Positions 10,036 to 19,149 of a stretch of DNA of 64,000 nt are shown here, piece by piece (within the stretch, counting starts at the first letter, position 1; every line of letters starts with the position of its first letter). A program made the translations under genes and the position numbers. Origin of the DNA: Entomortierella parvispora (lineage: Eukaryota; Mortierellomycota; Mortierellomycetes; Mortierellales; Mortierellaceae); NCBI GenBank assembly GCA_963573315.1, contig OY752149.1, positions 2,108,001 to 2,172,000 of the forward strand, written 5' to 3'. The notes beneath the pieces are model-generated. The model saw nothing but the letters and a program-made list of their open reading frames with translations, made no database searches and was not told where the DNA came from.

Positions 10036-10870
10036 TCGCGAGGGTCCAGAGGAGGCACCGAGGGATGCTGCAGAGGGGTGAATGAGCGACAGAGACGAGG
10101 AGGAAGGGAAGGGAGGGGAGAGGGAGGCAGGGAGGGATGAAGAAGGGGGGCCGACCGAGACTGGATGCGTGCGAGATCAGACGGGCACACACACACACAC
10201 ACACACCGCAGAGAGAAGCAGAGCGGATAAAGTCGCTTGCTCGCTCGGCACGTGACCTCTTCATTCGCCAAATCCGGTTTGCACCTTCGCCCAGCTTCGG
10301 CTTCGCCCCAAGCAGATCACCCCTATTGTTGAACTCCGCTGCTGCAGAGACCACCAGCAAGCAGGGGCCTTATTCTCGCCGTCTAATATCATGCAGCAAT
10401 GCATACCCAGATACAGTATATATAGCCTATACACAGTAACAGTCTGCATGCATACCGTAGCTGACTGTTCATTAACCTGGGGTTTCTTAAAGTGCCAGCT
10501 TCAATCTCCCGCAATCCCACTCTCCTAAAAAAAGGAGAATGTCGACGTCACCGAACGCATAGAGCACGCATTAGCTGCAGATCACCCCAGCCAGACTGCA
10601 CACAAGATCAGAGCGCATGTGCACCATTCCTCACATGGGACTGACTTGCTGACAGACAGACAGGTAGACAGGTAATTGGGTCGATCGCACTCTTCTTGCC
10701 CCCGCCCGCCCTCTCATTGCCCCCCGCACCCTCGCTCCTCGCACCGCCCGCCGATCGAGGGACTTGCCACTCAAACACCCACTGACAAGACACCTTGCTC
10801 CCCATCATGTTCTCCAGGCTGCTCGATTGTTGGTGTACATCTGCTGCCCAAATAGACTAGTTGTTATAAT
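10036..10870. promoter_or_regulatory. Divergent promoter between aminopeptidase and BICRA-like gene
   Basis: The 835-bp gap has no credible gene. It holds a CACGTGA motif at 10249-10255, a (CA)n microsatellite at 10186-10206, a purine-rich block at 10095-10150 and pyrimidine tracts near 10695-10735. Core promoter positions cannot be assigned by eye. Confidence 0.6.
10186..10206 (+). repeat. (CA)n microsatellite
   Basis: About ten CA units lie in the divergent promoter, 150 bp upstream of the aminopeptidase start. Confidence 0.9.
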
Positions 10871-13625
10871 ATGGCATCCCCCTCTGTAAGTTGGCCATCT
10901 TCTAGCGAGTTCAGGGCCTGGGTTTACTCTAATGGCATCTCTAATGTAATATCTGTCTTCCTTTGCGCTATCGGCCCTCAGCAATCCACGGGAACCAGCA
11001 AAGGCACGTCTGACAATGGTAGCTCAGAGCAGGACTCAGAGATAGTGACGCAGATCCAAATGGCTGGCTTGACAGTTCTAATGATCAAGAAAAAGGACCA
11101 AGTCATCTACAAACTTCCTGACCATATGTCTGTCCAATCGCTTGGTAAGGAGCAGCGGGAGCGACTTTTGGCAGAGATCAACCTGTTGCACCATCAGCAG
11201 ACCACGGCTCAAGCGCTCGCAGCAACGCAGGCACAGACGCAGCAAGTGCAACTGGCACAAGCGCAAGCAGCTCTTACATTAGCACGAGCGCAAGCACAAA
11301 AGGCACCAATGTCCACCACGGACGGTACGACATCGAATACCAACAACCAAAGTCAAAGCAGTGACATGTCGGTTGATACACCATTACGCACGTCCTCACC
11401 ATCTGCACCGTCTACGCCAGGAGATTCAACTTCAGCTTACAATAACCTTAAAACGACAAGACGGTACAACAAGACTGGAAAGTACTCGAAAAAGAAGCAG
11501 AGTCAGCAGCACATTTCAGATCGGGCAGCGCCAGGATTGCGCCTTGCAGCATCAGATCCAAATAGTAGTTCCTCATCCTCAGCCATGTCCAGTACCCGAC
11601 CTTCTCTCGTTTTTGATAACGCGAACCCCAAGAATTTCCAGGTGTTAGAGCCTTCTGCACCATCATCTTCCGCAACAACTTTTTCGCCAGCGACGGCAAC
11701 AGCGGGAGGATCGTACGGGATTTCTACGTCGCCATCAGCGAAAACGGGCAGTGAGACGGTGTCCACTCTCCAGCCATGGTTCTTACAGCTGCAGTTGCAC
11801 GAACTTCAACTCTCTGGCCTCCCTACCTTGGACCAAAAGCGCCAATTCAAGCTACTTTCAGAATGGCGCCAAGCTCAACAAAGCTTGGAGGTGCAGCAAT
11901 CCAGCACTAATACCTTTCGGGAGCACGAGCAGACAGTCCAACGAGTGCTTGCACATGGAAAACCTGTAGACATCAAGACTCAGAATTTAGCAAAACAAAA
12001 CCGTGTCGAGGCGGAGAAGTCTCTTGAGCGTTTGCAAAGCCAGGTCTATCAGAAGGAAATGGGCTTCCGGGAACAGCATCCGGTCGCCTACCAACAGCTT
12101 CTGCAGACCCAGAAAACGCTGTTGCAGCAGCAACAGCAGCACCTGGAGGCCAAAGGCCCAGTCTCAACGACAATATCCGCAAACTCGCAATCTAGTGGGA
12201 CAGTCACCTCAAGCTCAAGTTCCAGTAGCCTAAAATCGACAGCAGAAGCACCATCATCTGTAATACCGAAAACTGTCGAGGATCGGCTGCAACAGCAGAT
12301 AGCCGAGCACCATGGACAGGTGCGGAGCGAAATGGCCAAGGAGCTGAGACGAATACACCTGCAGTTGGGACGACAAGATCACGTCAGGAAACGATTTACT
12401 GATCTGAATGACGCAATTGAGCGACTCTTGCCCTACCATGTCTTTCAGCATCCTACGCAGGATCTTGAAATGCAGGCATCTCAAAGGCCAACAGAACGTA
12501 ATTACTCTTGCTTTACCTTTGTGTAAACTCTTGGCAGTTGATCTGTCACCTTCTAGCCTTCTAACATATCTACATTTCTTACCTGAAGAGGAACTCAATG
12601 CAAGTGCCCTTCAGCTCCATAGGCGGAAGTATAGCTTGATTCGTCAGTATCACCGACTGCTGAAAGCTCGAGCAACTGGAGGCAGAGTGCCTATCCCCCC
12701 GCTGTCTCATTCCACAATATCCCCGACGGCGTCCACTCCTTCCGTAACTTATTCAAGTCCAAGAAATCCCTCCAACGCATTGGATATATTGACTCTTCGG
12801 TGCGTTGTAGAAGCTGAACAAGCTGAGCATGGGAGTTTATCTAGGCAACACGCGTCCGTGCTATTGCAGGCTAAAGTCGTAGGTGACGAATTAGAGAAAC
12901 GTCAAGCCCAATTGCTTCAGCAAAGAAGAGCTGAGGCGGCGATGATAGAACACCAGCAGCGATTAATGTTGGAACGCCAGCGACAAGAGGAGGTACAGCG
13001 ATTAATATTGGAGCAAGAAAAGGAAAGACAAAGGACAGCCAAGGAGAGCCAAGGAAATGTACAAAAGGAGCAAAGTCGGGAACAACAGGACGCACTGCAG
13101 CAGACCATTATGATCGAGCACTTGCGCAAGATGCAGGAGGCTCAACAGTCATCTCAGGGATCGCAGCCCCGCGCAAACTCAGACATAGAACAACTCCAAC
13201 AGCTACTACAGCAAGAGATTGGTGCAAAACCAAGGGAGGCTGGCGATGCTATTCGGGAAGAGAAGACACAGCTGGAAAGGGAAAGAGAGCTACAACGATT
13301 ACAGCATCAGCTTGAGTTGGAGAAGCAAATGAGTCTGAAGCAAGATCAGCAAGAGAAAGAGCTCCTCAAACAACAGCAGGAGCAGCAACCGGATGTAAAA
13401 AATCATATTCACCAGCACCACCAGCATCTGCAACTGCAAAAGTTGGCAGCGCAGTCGTTTGCTGAGACCGCCTCTCCGTCAAGTTCGTCACCAATAGCTT
13501 CTACGAGTTCCGTGTTAAATCTCGGGTCTCCCGCCACGTCTGCACAGCCTGAGGATATATCTAGTTCTTCACTATCCTCGCCATTGACATCCTCTTCTGC
13601 ATCCTCACCGCGGTCAAACAACTAA
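10871..13625 (+). CDS. GLTSCR1/BICRA-like chromatin-remodelling subunit
   Basis: The protein carries the GLTSCR1 conserved region: a helical segment with KRFTDLNDAIERLLPYHVFQ (about 12385-12449), continuing after an intron into a segment with RRKYSLIRQYHRLL. In animals this domain marks BICRA/BICRAL, which define the non-canonical BAF (SWI/SNF) complex, so a nuclear chromatin role is likely by homology. The rest is Gln/Ser-rich and disordered, with a long Glu/Gln/Arg coiled-coil-like region (12880-13400). My model is 10871-10885, 10982-12497 and 12538-13625, 872 aa. The first intron (96 nt, GTAAGT...CTCAG) is in frame without a stop, so its removal is inferred from the splice signals. The second intron is only 40 nt, and the frame joins correctly. 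An AATAAA lies just after the stop. Confidence 0.8.
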
Positions 13626-13942
13626 TTTGCGCAACAGTGCAATAAACTCGCCATTATTGAAACTAGAGTCTCACTTTTTATATATAATTTTTTTTTTTCA
13701 TCTTTTTCTTCTGAAGGATCTCTCCTCATTCACTCTCCTCATTCACTCTCTTCGCGCACATCTCTGCGCGCACATACTCTCCGCTGTCCCTCAACTCACC
13801 CTTCTTCCCCTCAGACCGCTTGGCTTTGCTTCATAGCTTCATATCTCTCACAAACGTCGAGTGACGCAAGGTTGAAGCTGGCAATAAGAGTTGCGACACT
13901 TTGACGGACTGGCAAGCTATTATTTTAGAAATCCGAGCCAGT
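13626..13942 (+). other. 3' flank of the BICRA-like gene
   Basis: An AATAAA at about 13641 and a T-run at 13687-13698 fit mRNA end formation. A short tandem TCATTCACTCTCC repeats at 13726-13751. No gene is seen. Confidence 0.5.
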
Positions 13943-14305
13943 ATGCTGGGAATCATCGTCGTTCGTCTCAGGAAGGAGTTGGACAAAGAAACTAAAAGCA
14001 GGCTAGAAAAAGCATTCGACATTTCCTTTCCGGATGTGAGATATATAAGTAACGACGAAGAAACCGTCGACGGACCTTTTGCTCCATATTACATAGAGAG
14101 CGAAGGATTAGTCGGAGAAACAACGGGATTGCCGTATTTTACTGTCGTATATAGGGATACAGGAAAAAAGCTGAGAGCGTCCGTCGATGGTATTCGGATG
14201 GTTATGCTTGCCGCTGAGATATCCAACAGAACTGTTGACGAATTGGAAGAAAGGGCAAGTTATAACGCAGATTGTATTTTGCACCTGGAGGGATTAGTGA
14301 GATAA
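13943..14305 (+). CDS. Small acidic orphan protein, 120 aa
   Basis: The first in-frame ATG is 13943; the frame stays open upstream to about 13901 without another ATG. The product is acidic, without a signal peptide or membrane segment, and begins with a short hydrophobic beta-like stretch (MLGIIVVRL) followed by charged helices. I do not recognise it. Codon use and AT content look unlike the large genes around it. It sits just upstream of a decayed nuclease-like gene on the same strand, so the two may have arrived or decayed together; that link is speculative. Confidence 0.4.
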   Translation: MLGIIVVRLRKELDKETKSRLEKAFDISFPDVRYISNDEETVDGPFAPYYIESEGLVGETTGLPYFTVVYRDTGKKLRASVDGIRMVMLAAEISNRTVDELEERASYNADCILHLEGLVR

Positions 14306-14426
14306 TATGTTAAAGATGAAGATATAAATACAAGGCCAAATAATAAACGGCCATCTTACAGGACATCCAGGGCTGCAATCGGTTACTACGCTGGAGCCTC
14401 AAGGTGGACTGGCCAGAGTTTATTCG

Positions 14427-14930
14427 GTGCTTGATCCAATGCTAACTCATCAAGGGCCTGGCTTGGGCGGACCGAGCCGCTATGCGGCGTGTGGAACCAG
14501 CTATTGCAATAAGTTAATTACCAGAGATAATCCACCGGCCGCTCAAGCTGCCAAAGTTAGATACCCTGATCCAAACGTCCCTTTCAGGAGTGGAACTCCA
14601 GGAGATTGCAGGAGGGGAGGGATACTTTAGCCCTTTCTCATCCCGGACAACACATAGAACATTTCGTAGACTGTGACGAATTCCCGTTCGCGACCACCGT
14701 GATAACAGCATAAGTAGAACCGAAAACCAGATGCACATTGGTATGCAACTCTTGTAGCCGGACAAGCGTTTGGTCTGACCATCTCTAATTTTCCCGAGCA
14801 ACTTTACCAATGGGTTGAACATAACCATAGATGTCCCGTGGCGTGTATTCCTCTGGCGCCCGGCGTTAACCCCGACAACTATGTCAGTGCTGCCGGAGCG
14901 CCAATGGTTTTTCCACCCTGGAATAGCCTG
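14427..14930 (+). pseudogene. Decayed gene with NucA/NucB-type nuclease-like motif
   Basis: Coding-like segments in different frames are interrupted by stops and shifts. One frame is open from 14427 to a TAG at 14628-14630 and includes Cys-rich CGTSYCNKL and, at its end, CRRGGIL. The motif CDEFPFATT lies at 14672-14698 in another frame and meets a stop at 14711. A third open piece runs about 14718-14990. The order, a Cys-containing segment and then an Arg-rich RRGG followed by CDEFPFA, resembles secreted NucA/NucB-type DNases (PF14040), in which CDE(Y/F)PFA is characteristic. The family call rests on that motif only. An unrecognised intron is an alternative to decay, but several independent stops make decay more likely. 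Confidence 0.35.
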
Positions 14931-14990
14931 TTTAATGGCTTAATATTAATACGTTCTTCGAGTTGTACGGAAGCAGTCTTACATAACAGC

Positions 14991-15285
14991 CTAATAGGCT
15001 AATATCAAGGTTGCTAGCGTGGAGAATACGTATCCACTTCCACTAAATAATTCGTTGGGAAATAAGTTAGGCTCCATTTTCCATCCACATCTTTTAATGC
15101 GAGACATGGGATAGATAAACGCTCCGGCGCAGTCGATGAGAAGGATTATATCCTGGTCAAGTTTATATTACATTTCATTCGCTCATAGTACATCCGAACA
15201 AGCTACGTCCGGCCTTCGTCCATCGCTCGTATCTCAACTAAGCGAGCCTCGAAGACATCTGCCTACCCGTGTTTATTCTTACTGT
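14991..15285. other. Intergenic sequence, no gene seen
   Basis: This is the space between the decayed locus and the 3' end of the glyoxal oxidase gene. It is AT-rich with no long open frame of coding quality. Confidence 0.5.
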
Positions 15286-17476
15286 CTACATTACGCGTAC
15301 CCAGACACCTTCACTTGGAATCCCATCCTCCACCACTGCCATCTGATACCATCCAGGGGGAGTCAAGGCCCCGTCTCTGGGACCTTTCACTCTGAGGCGA
15401 TTCAAAGCTTGATCAGTCTGTCCGGTTACGTAGCCCACAATTTCGAGTCCAACAAGCCGTTGACTCATGTGGGTAGAATGGGTGACGAATCCTCCGTTTA
15501 AGAGGCTCACTTGGATCTTTCCAATGGAGCCGTCTTTGGGTGTGATTGTTTGAGCCTCCGTCCACGCAGCTCCAAAAAACTGGACTTCTATTTCAAACAC
15601 AGTGTCATAAGATATCACATTCTCGAAGGCTGTGCCGTCCCCTTGACCCCGATCAGGGCTTTGGTTTGCAGCCTGGAGTTCGGACACTGTCATGGCCGCA
15701 TTCGGCTGTACACCTGCCCGACCTATAGTTGCTTCTGCCTTGAGCAAAGGTCGAGGAGTATCCGTGAACAAATATCCAGGGGAGAACATCTCCACTCTGT
15801 ACTCGACGGAAAATTCGCCCCATTCAAGAGTGTTTGCATTTGGGTTCGAGCCTGCAACCATGATACGACCGTCTAGCATCTGCATAGAGATAGAGTGGTA
15901 GAGTCGAGGGACATAGCTTGGATTCTGCATTGCAAATCTGGTGTTCGATCCTGCTTCATCCCAGGGTCGGTATAGAACTGGACTCAATACCGGGTCTTTA
16001 GCACGACCGTATCCAGCGGTGCCTTTATCGGCTCCGTTGAGGATGAGGACGGTCCCGTCGTGGAGAAGAGTCAAGTCTGGCATCATTCGGCCAAGAGGCA
16101 TCGGTTCCATGACCCACTCTGGATTCTTGGCCAGTGGCTTGATTCGACCACATTGGTCTTGGCCTCTTGCCCGTGAACTAAAGTCTGTGGCTCCACCACA
16201 GATTAAAACCTCGGGTTCATATCCCTTCTCGGGTCGAAGAGGGAGAAGAACACTACCGCCGGAGAGAGGGTAGTTTCGGGGCGGGCCGGGTAGCTCTGGA
16301 TAGTTTTTGATGACAGACCATGTTTTTGTGGAAAATAAAATGGCCTTCTTGTTTGCAAAGAGGAACAGGTTTCCATCGGGCATGAGATGGGCCATTGGAT
16401 AGAGATTATAGGGCAATGTCTCGTCCAAGAAGGGAAAGTGCGTCGGGTTCGAAGGCAATGGAGGATAGAGCTCCCAAGTGGGTACTGCGATCTCTTCAGA
16501 GTTCATCGAAGCTCCTCTAGTCGCGCCACCAAAGATGAATAAGCGGCCGTCTTCCAAGGTCTCGACTGTAGGATACCAGCGACCGTCTTTAAGCGAAATT
16601 TCATTTCGTGTGTCCCAATCGCACCGCGAGTCTGTGCCGTTTGTGCAGGCAGACAAAAAGCGTAGAGAGTTCCAGCCCTCGACAATGCCGTTCTGCGCCT
16701 CTGCGCCACCCAAGGATACGATCGTCTACGAAGTTGAGATGGTAAAAACATAAGCAGTCTGAAAGGAGTAAAAATACAAAACGTTTGTATTTATGCCTTA
16801 CCCCGTCTGGACGGTATCCTCCTGCTGAACAAAACATATTGCTTTTAGTATGCAGGGATCTGAAAGTTGCGGTGTCAATGTCGTACTCCACCGTCCAAGA
16901 AAACTTTGAGGGATCGTCAGGCATGTAGGCATGAGTGTTCCTTTCCACCTTCTCCAGAAATACAATTTTGTTCGTGTTCGGTATCAATATCGCGTGCATC
17001 GCACTCACGCCCGACACTCCAACTAGGTCCCATTGTCCAAGACTCTGACTTGTGCCTTGAACGGTTATAGCGGGATCCATTATCTTTACTTCAGCTTTCG
17101 ATACGGCCTTTTTCTTCGCCGCCAAGAAATAGATGTCGTCTAGGGCGGATGGTCCCACATCCTCCTCACTAATGATCTCCTCCAGCATTGTCGCGGCTCC
17201 TGCCTGATGCTTCCTGTGGCCGATGTTCCTGGTAAATAGACTGAACGGAAGATAATCCAAGAACGACGCCGCCTCTGCTACGTGCACCAATGATCCGAAA
17301 GATCTGCTTTGGGAGAGGCGAGGCGCCGAAGATAGCGACCCTGTAATATCAACACCAGCAAGGGGGTCAGGGGTTAGGACAAGCAGGAGTCCTAAGAGGA
17401 ACTTTGCACGGGCCTTGCCCGGAGACAGAATGGTGTGACGAACCAGCGAACAATAGCTGTTGCTGTTGTGTAGCAT
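15286..17476 (-). CDS. Glyoxal oxidase (copper radical oxidase)
   Basis: Secreted-type copper radical oxidase that oxidises aldehydes such as glyoxal or methylglyoxal and yields hydrogen peroxide. Two exons, 17476-16802 and 16725-15286, join in phase 0 to give 704 aa. The start ATG 17476 precedes a hydrophobic FLLGLLLVLT segment near residue 28, a plausible signal peptide or anchor. Active-site candidates are present: the thioether Cys in NMFCSAGGYRPDG, its Tyr partner in LYPMAHLMPDG, the axial Tyr-His pair in RLYHSISMQMLDG and the second His in THSTHMSQR. A kelch-like beta propeller is followed by the Ig-like C-terminal DUF1929 domain ending GVWVRVM. The roughly 90-residue stretch between the signal region and the first propeller strand is long and poorly conserved in character. 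Confidence 0.9.
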
Positions 17477-17754
17477 GTTGCGTTTTCTGTTTGGGTATAA
17501 AGTAAATAGCGGAGAATGGTTCAAAAGAATTGCGAGTGTGCGGAAAGAAAGAACGACCGGTAGAATCGTTTCTGTCCACCGGTCAAAGCGAGAACAAACC
17601 GGGACTATCTTTTTTTTTTGTGCTACTGTCCTAGAATTCCAAATTCTGAAAATCAAATGTCGTTGTCTAGTTACTCTTTTTTTTTTGTGCACAGGCACAG
17701 GCACAGGCGCGGGTTGTCACGGAAAGAGGCATTTATTAAAAAAGACTTTGGCAC

Positions 17755-18948
17755 CTAGAAGACGCCCTGTTGCTTATTGAGGGCAGTGGCCCTCTGCTTT
17801 CGTCGCTCTCGCTTTTGAAGCCTCTTTTTTATAATCTTGAATTCCTTTCGAGGTATCTGTTTCTTGCTCGTTCCTATGGCCGTCAGTGGGGGTGGCGACT
17901 TCAACGAGGACACATTGTGCTCACGCTCACCCTGCTGAAGACTGTTATTTTCTCTGTCCGGTATAGACCCCACTGCTTCTGGAGTGCTGCGCGATGCTGA
18001 GTCCAATTCCTGTAGAGCTGTGATGATCGGAGGAGAAAGTGGAGCGCTAGGCTCCTGATGTGGAGTTGAGGTTTGCATCATTCCTGCTCGTGACTGTCGA
18101 GCGTATAATTTCTGGACTTCGCTGTTGGCTATTGTATATACTGGTGCCTGATTTGACAACGGCTGTGATGGCGGCGCACTTTCAGGACAAACTGAGGTAT
18201 GAGATCCTGGAGTAAGCAAGAATGGAGGGAATGACGAGGAAGGACGCGCCGGTAGAAGCGCCTGATCAAGCGAAGAACGCTGTCGCTGGGACACTGCGAA
18301 TGGTGGACGTTGCTGTGGATCTCGAAATTGTAGTGGTGCCGGAGACGAAGTGTGTGCCGAATTTTTACGAGTGAGGGCCATCTCTCTTCTTGTTCCCTTG
18401 GAGGTATCTTCCGTGAGAAGAGGCGGCGATTCATGCAACGCAAGGGGTGTGTTGAATGGGTTCGTGCAAGGTCTTTGGCTATGAAATGGCGTTTGCGCCG
18501 ATGGAGTCGCCGTACTTGAAACGCGGAGAGGTGGCGCTCGAATTCCGCTGTCTGCCTTGCCCGTCGGCAGCGAGGCCACTGAGAGCACTCTCATTGGAGG
18601 TGGTGGTAGCTTTGCTGACGGACGAAGAAGCGCCCCGTGTGGCGGATCTGAGAGACCGATGACTGAACCCAGAGGCGGTAAGGACAGTCCAGGGGGAAGA
18701 GGCTCCGCATCCACAGCACGTCTCTGTGCTGTGCTGGGTGCTTTGGTATGGATAGGTCTGGTCCAGTGAGGCTGTAATGGCCTGCCAAGAGAAGACAACA
18801 GTCCAACAGGTAGCGTCTGCATTCCAGGAGGCAATGGCTCGTTGTTTACTCGCCTTGCAAATCCGGGTCCAGGTCCAGACCTAGGTCCTGCATTAGGCTC
18901 CTGGCTCCTGGGAGAGGCCGTGGCCGGTGTCCGTGATCTCCAGTCCAT
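17755..18948 (-). CDS. Uncharacterised Pro/Ser-rich protein with basic C-terminus
   Basis: A single-exon frame of 397 aa from ATG 18948. Most of it is predicted disordered, with two similar motifs near the N-terminus (EPLPPGMQTLPVG and EPLPPGLSLPPLG). The C-terminal 35 residues are strongly basic (KEFKIIKKRLQKRERRKQR), which would fit nucleic-acid binding or nuclear/nucleolar import, but no domain is recognisable. A TCACGTG motif lies 109 bp upstream of the start, the promoter type shared with other genes here. The frame stays open upstream to about 19011, but only with a non-ATG start. Confidence 0.65.
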   Translation of the reverse strand: MDWRSRTPATASPRSQEPNAGPRSGPGPGFARRVNNEPLPPGMQTLPVGLLSSLGRPLQPHWTRPIHTKAPSTAQRRAVDAEPLPPGLSLPPLGSVIGLSDPPHGALLRPSAKLPPPPMRVLSVASLPTGKADSGIRAPPLRVSSTATPSAQTPFHSQRPCTNPFNTPLALHESPPLLTEDTSKGTRREMALTRKNSAHTSSPAPLQFRDPQQRPPFAVSQRQRSSLDQALLPARPSSSFPPFLLTPGSHTSVCPESAPPSQPLSNQAPVYTIANSEVQKLYARQSRAGMMQTSTPHQEPSAPLSPPIITALQELDSASRSTPEAVGSIPDRENNSLQQGEREHNVSSLKSPPPLTAIGTSKKQIPRKEFKIIKKRLQKRERRKQRATALNKQQGVF

Positions 18949-19149
18949 GCATGCGGGAGGAAATCCTGGCGAGAGAAAAAGCGAGGGGGGGGGATGATCA
19001 GGAGTGCACACATGCTGGCGAAAGGAATCGAATCAAGACCCCCCCATGCGGACAGTCACGTGGTTATGTTCGTGTTTTTTTGGTCGCGCCTGTTGTATGT
19101 GTTATTCACGTTTAGTACCGTATGGAAAGGAGAGAAGGAGTAGGAAAGA

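Noticed and set aside
10493-10545. AAAAAAAGGAGAA-type motif resembling a ribosome binding site
   Set aside because: The organism is eukaryotic, so it is just part of the purine-rich promoter.
16601-17704. Upstream extension of glyoxal oxidase to 17704
   Set aside because: The extra 76 residues are basic, derived from an A/T-run region, and would bury the hydrophobic signal-like segment; ATG 17476 is preferred.
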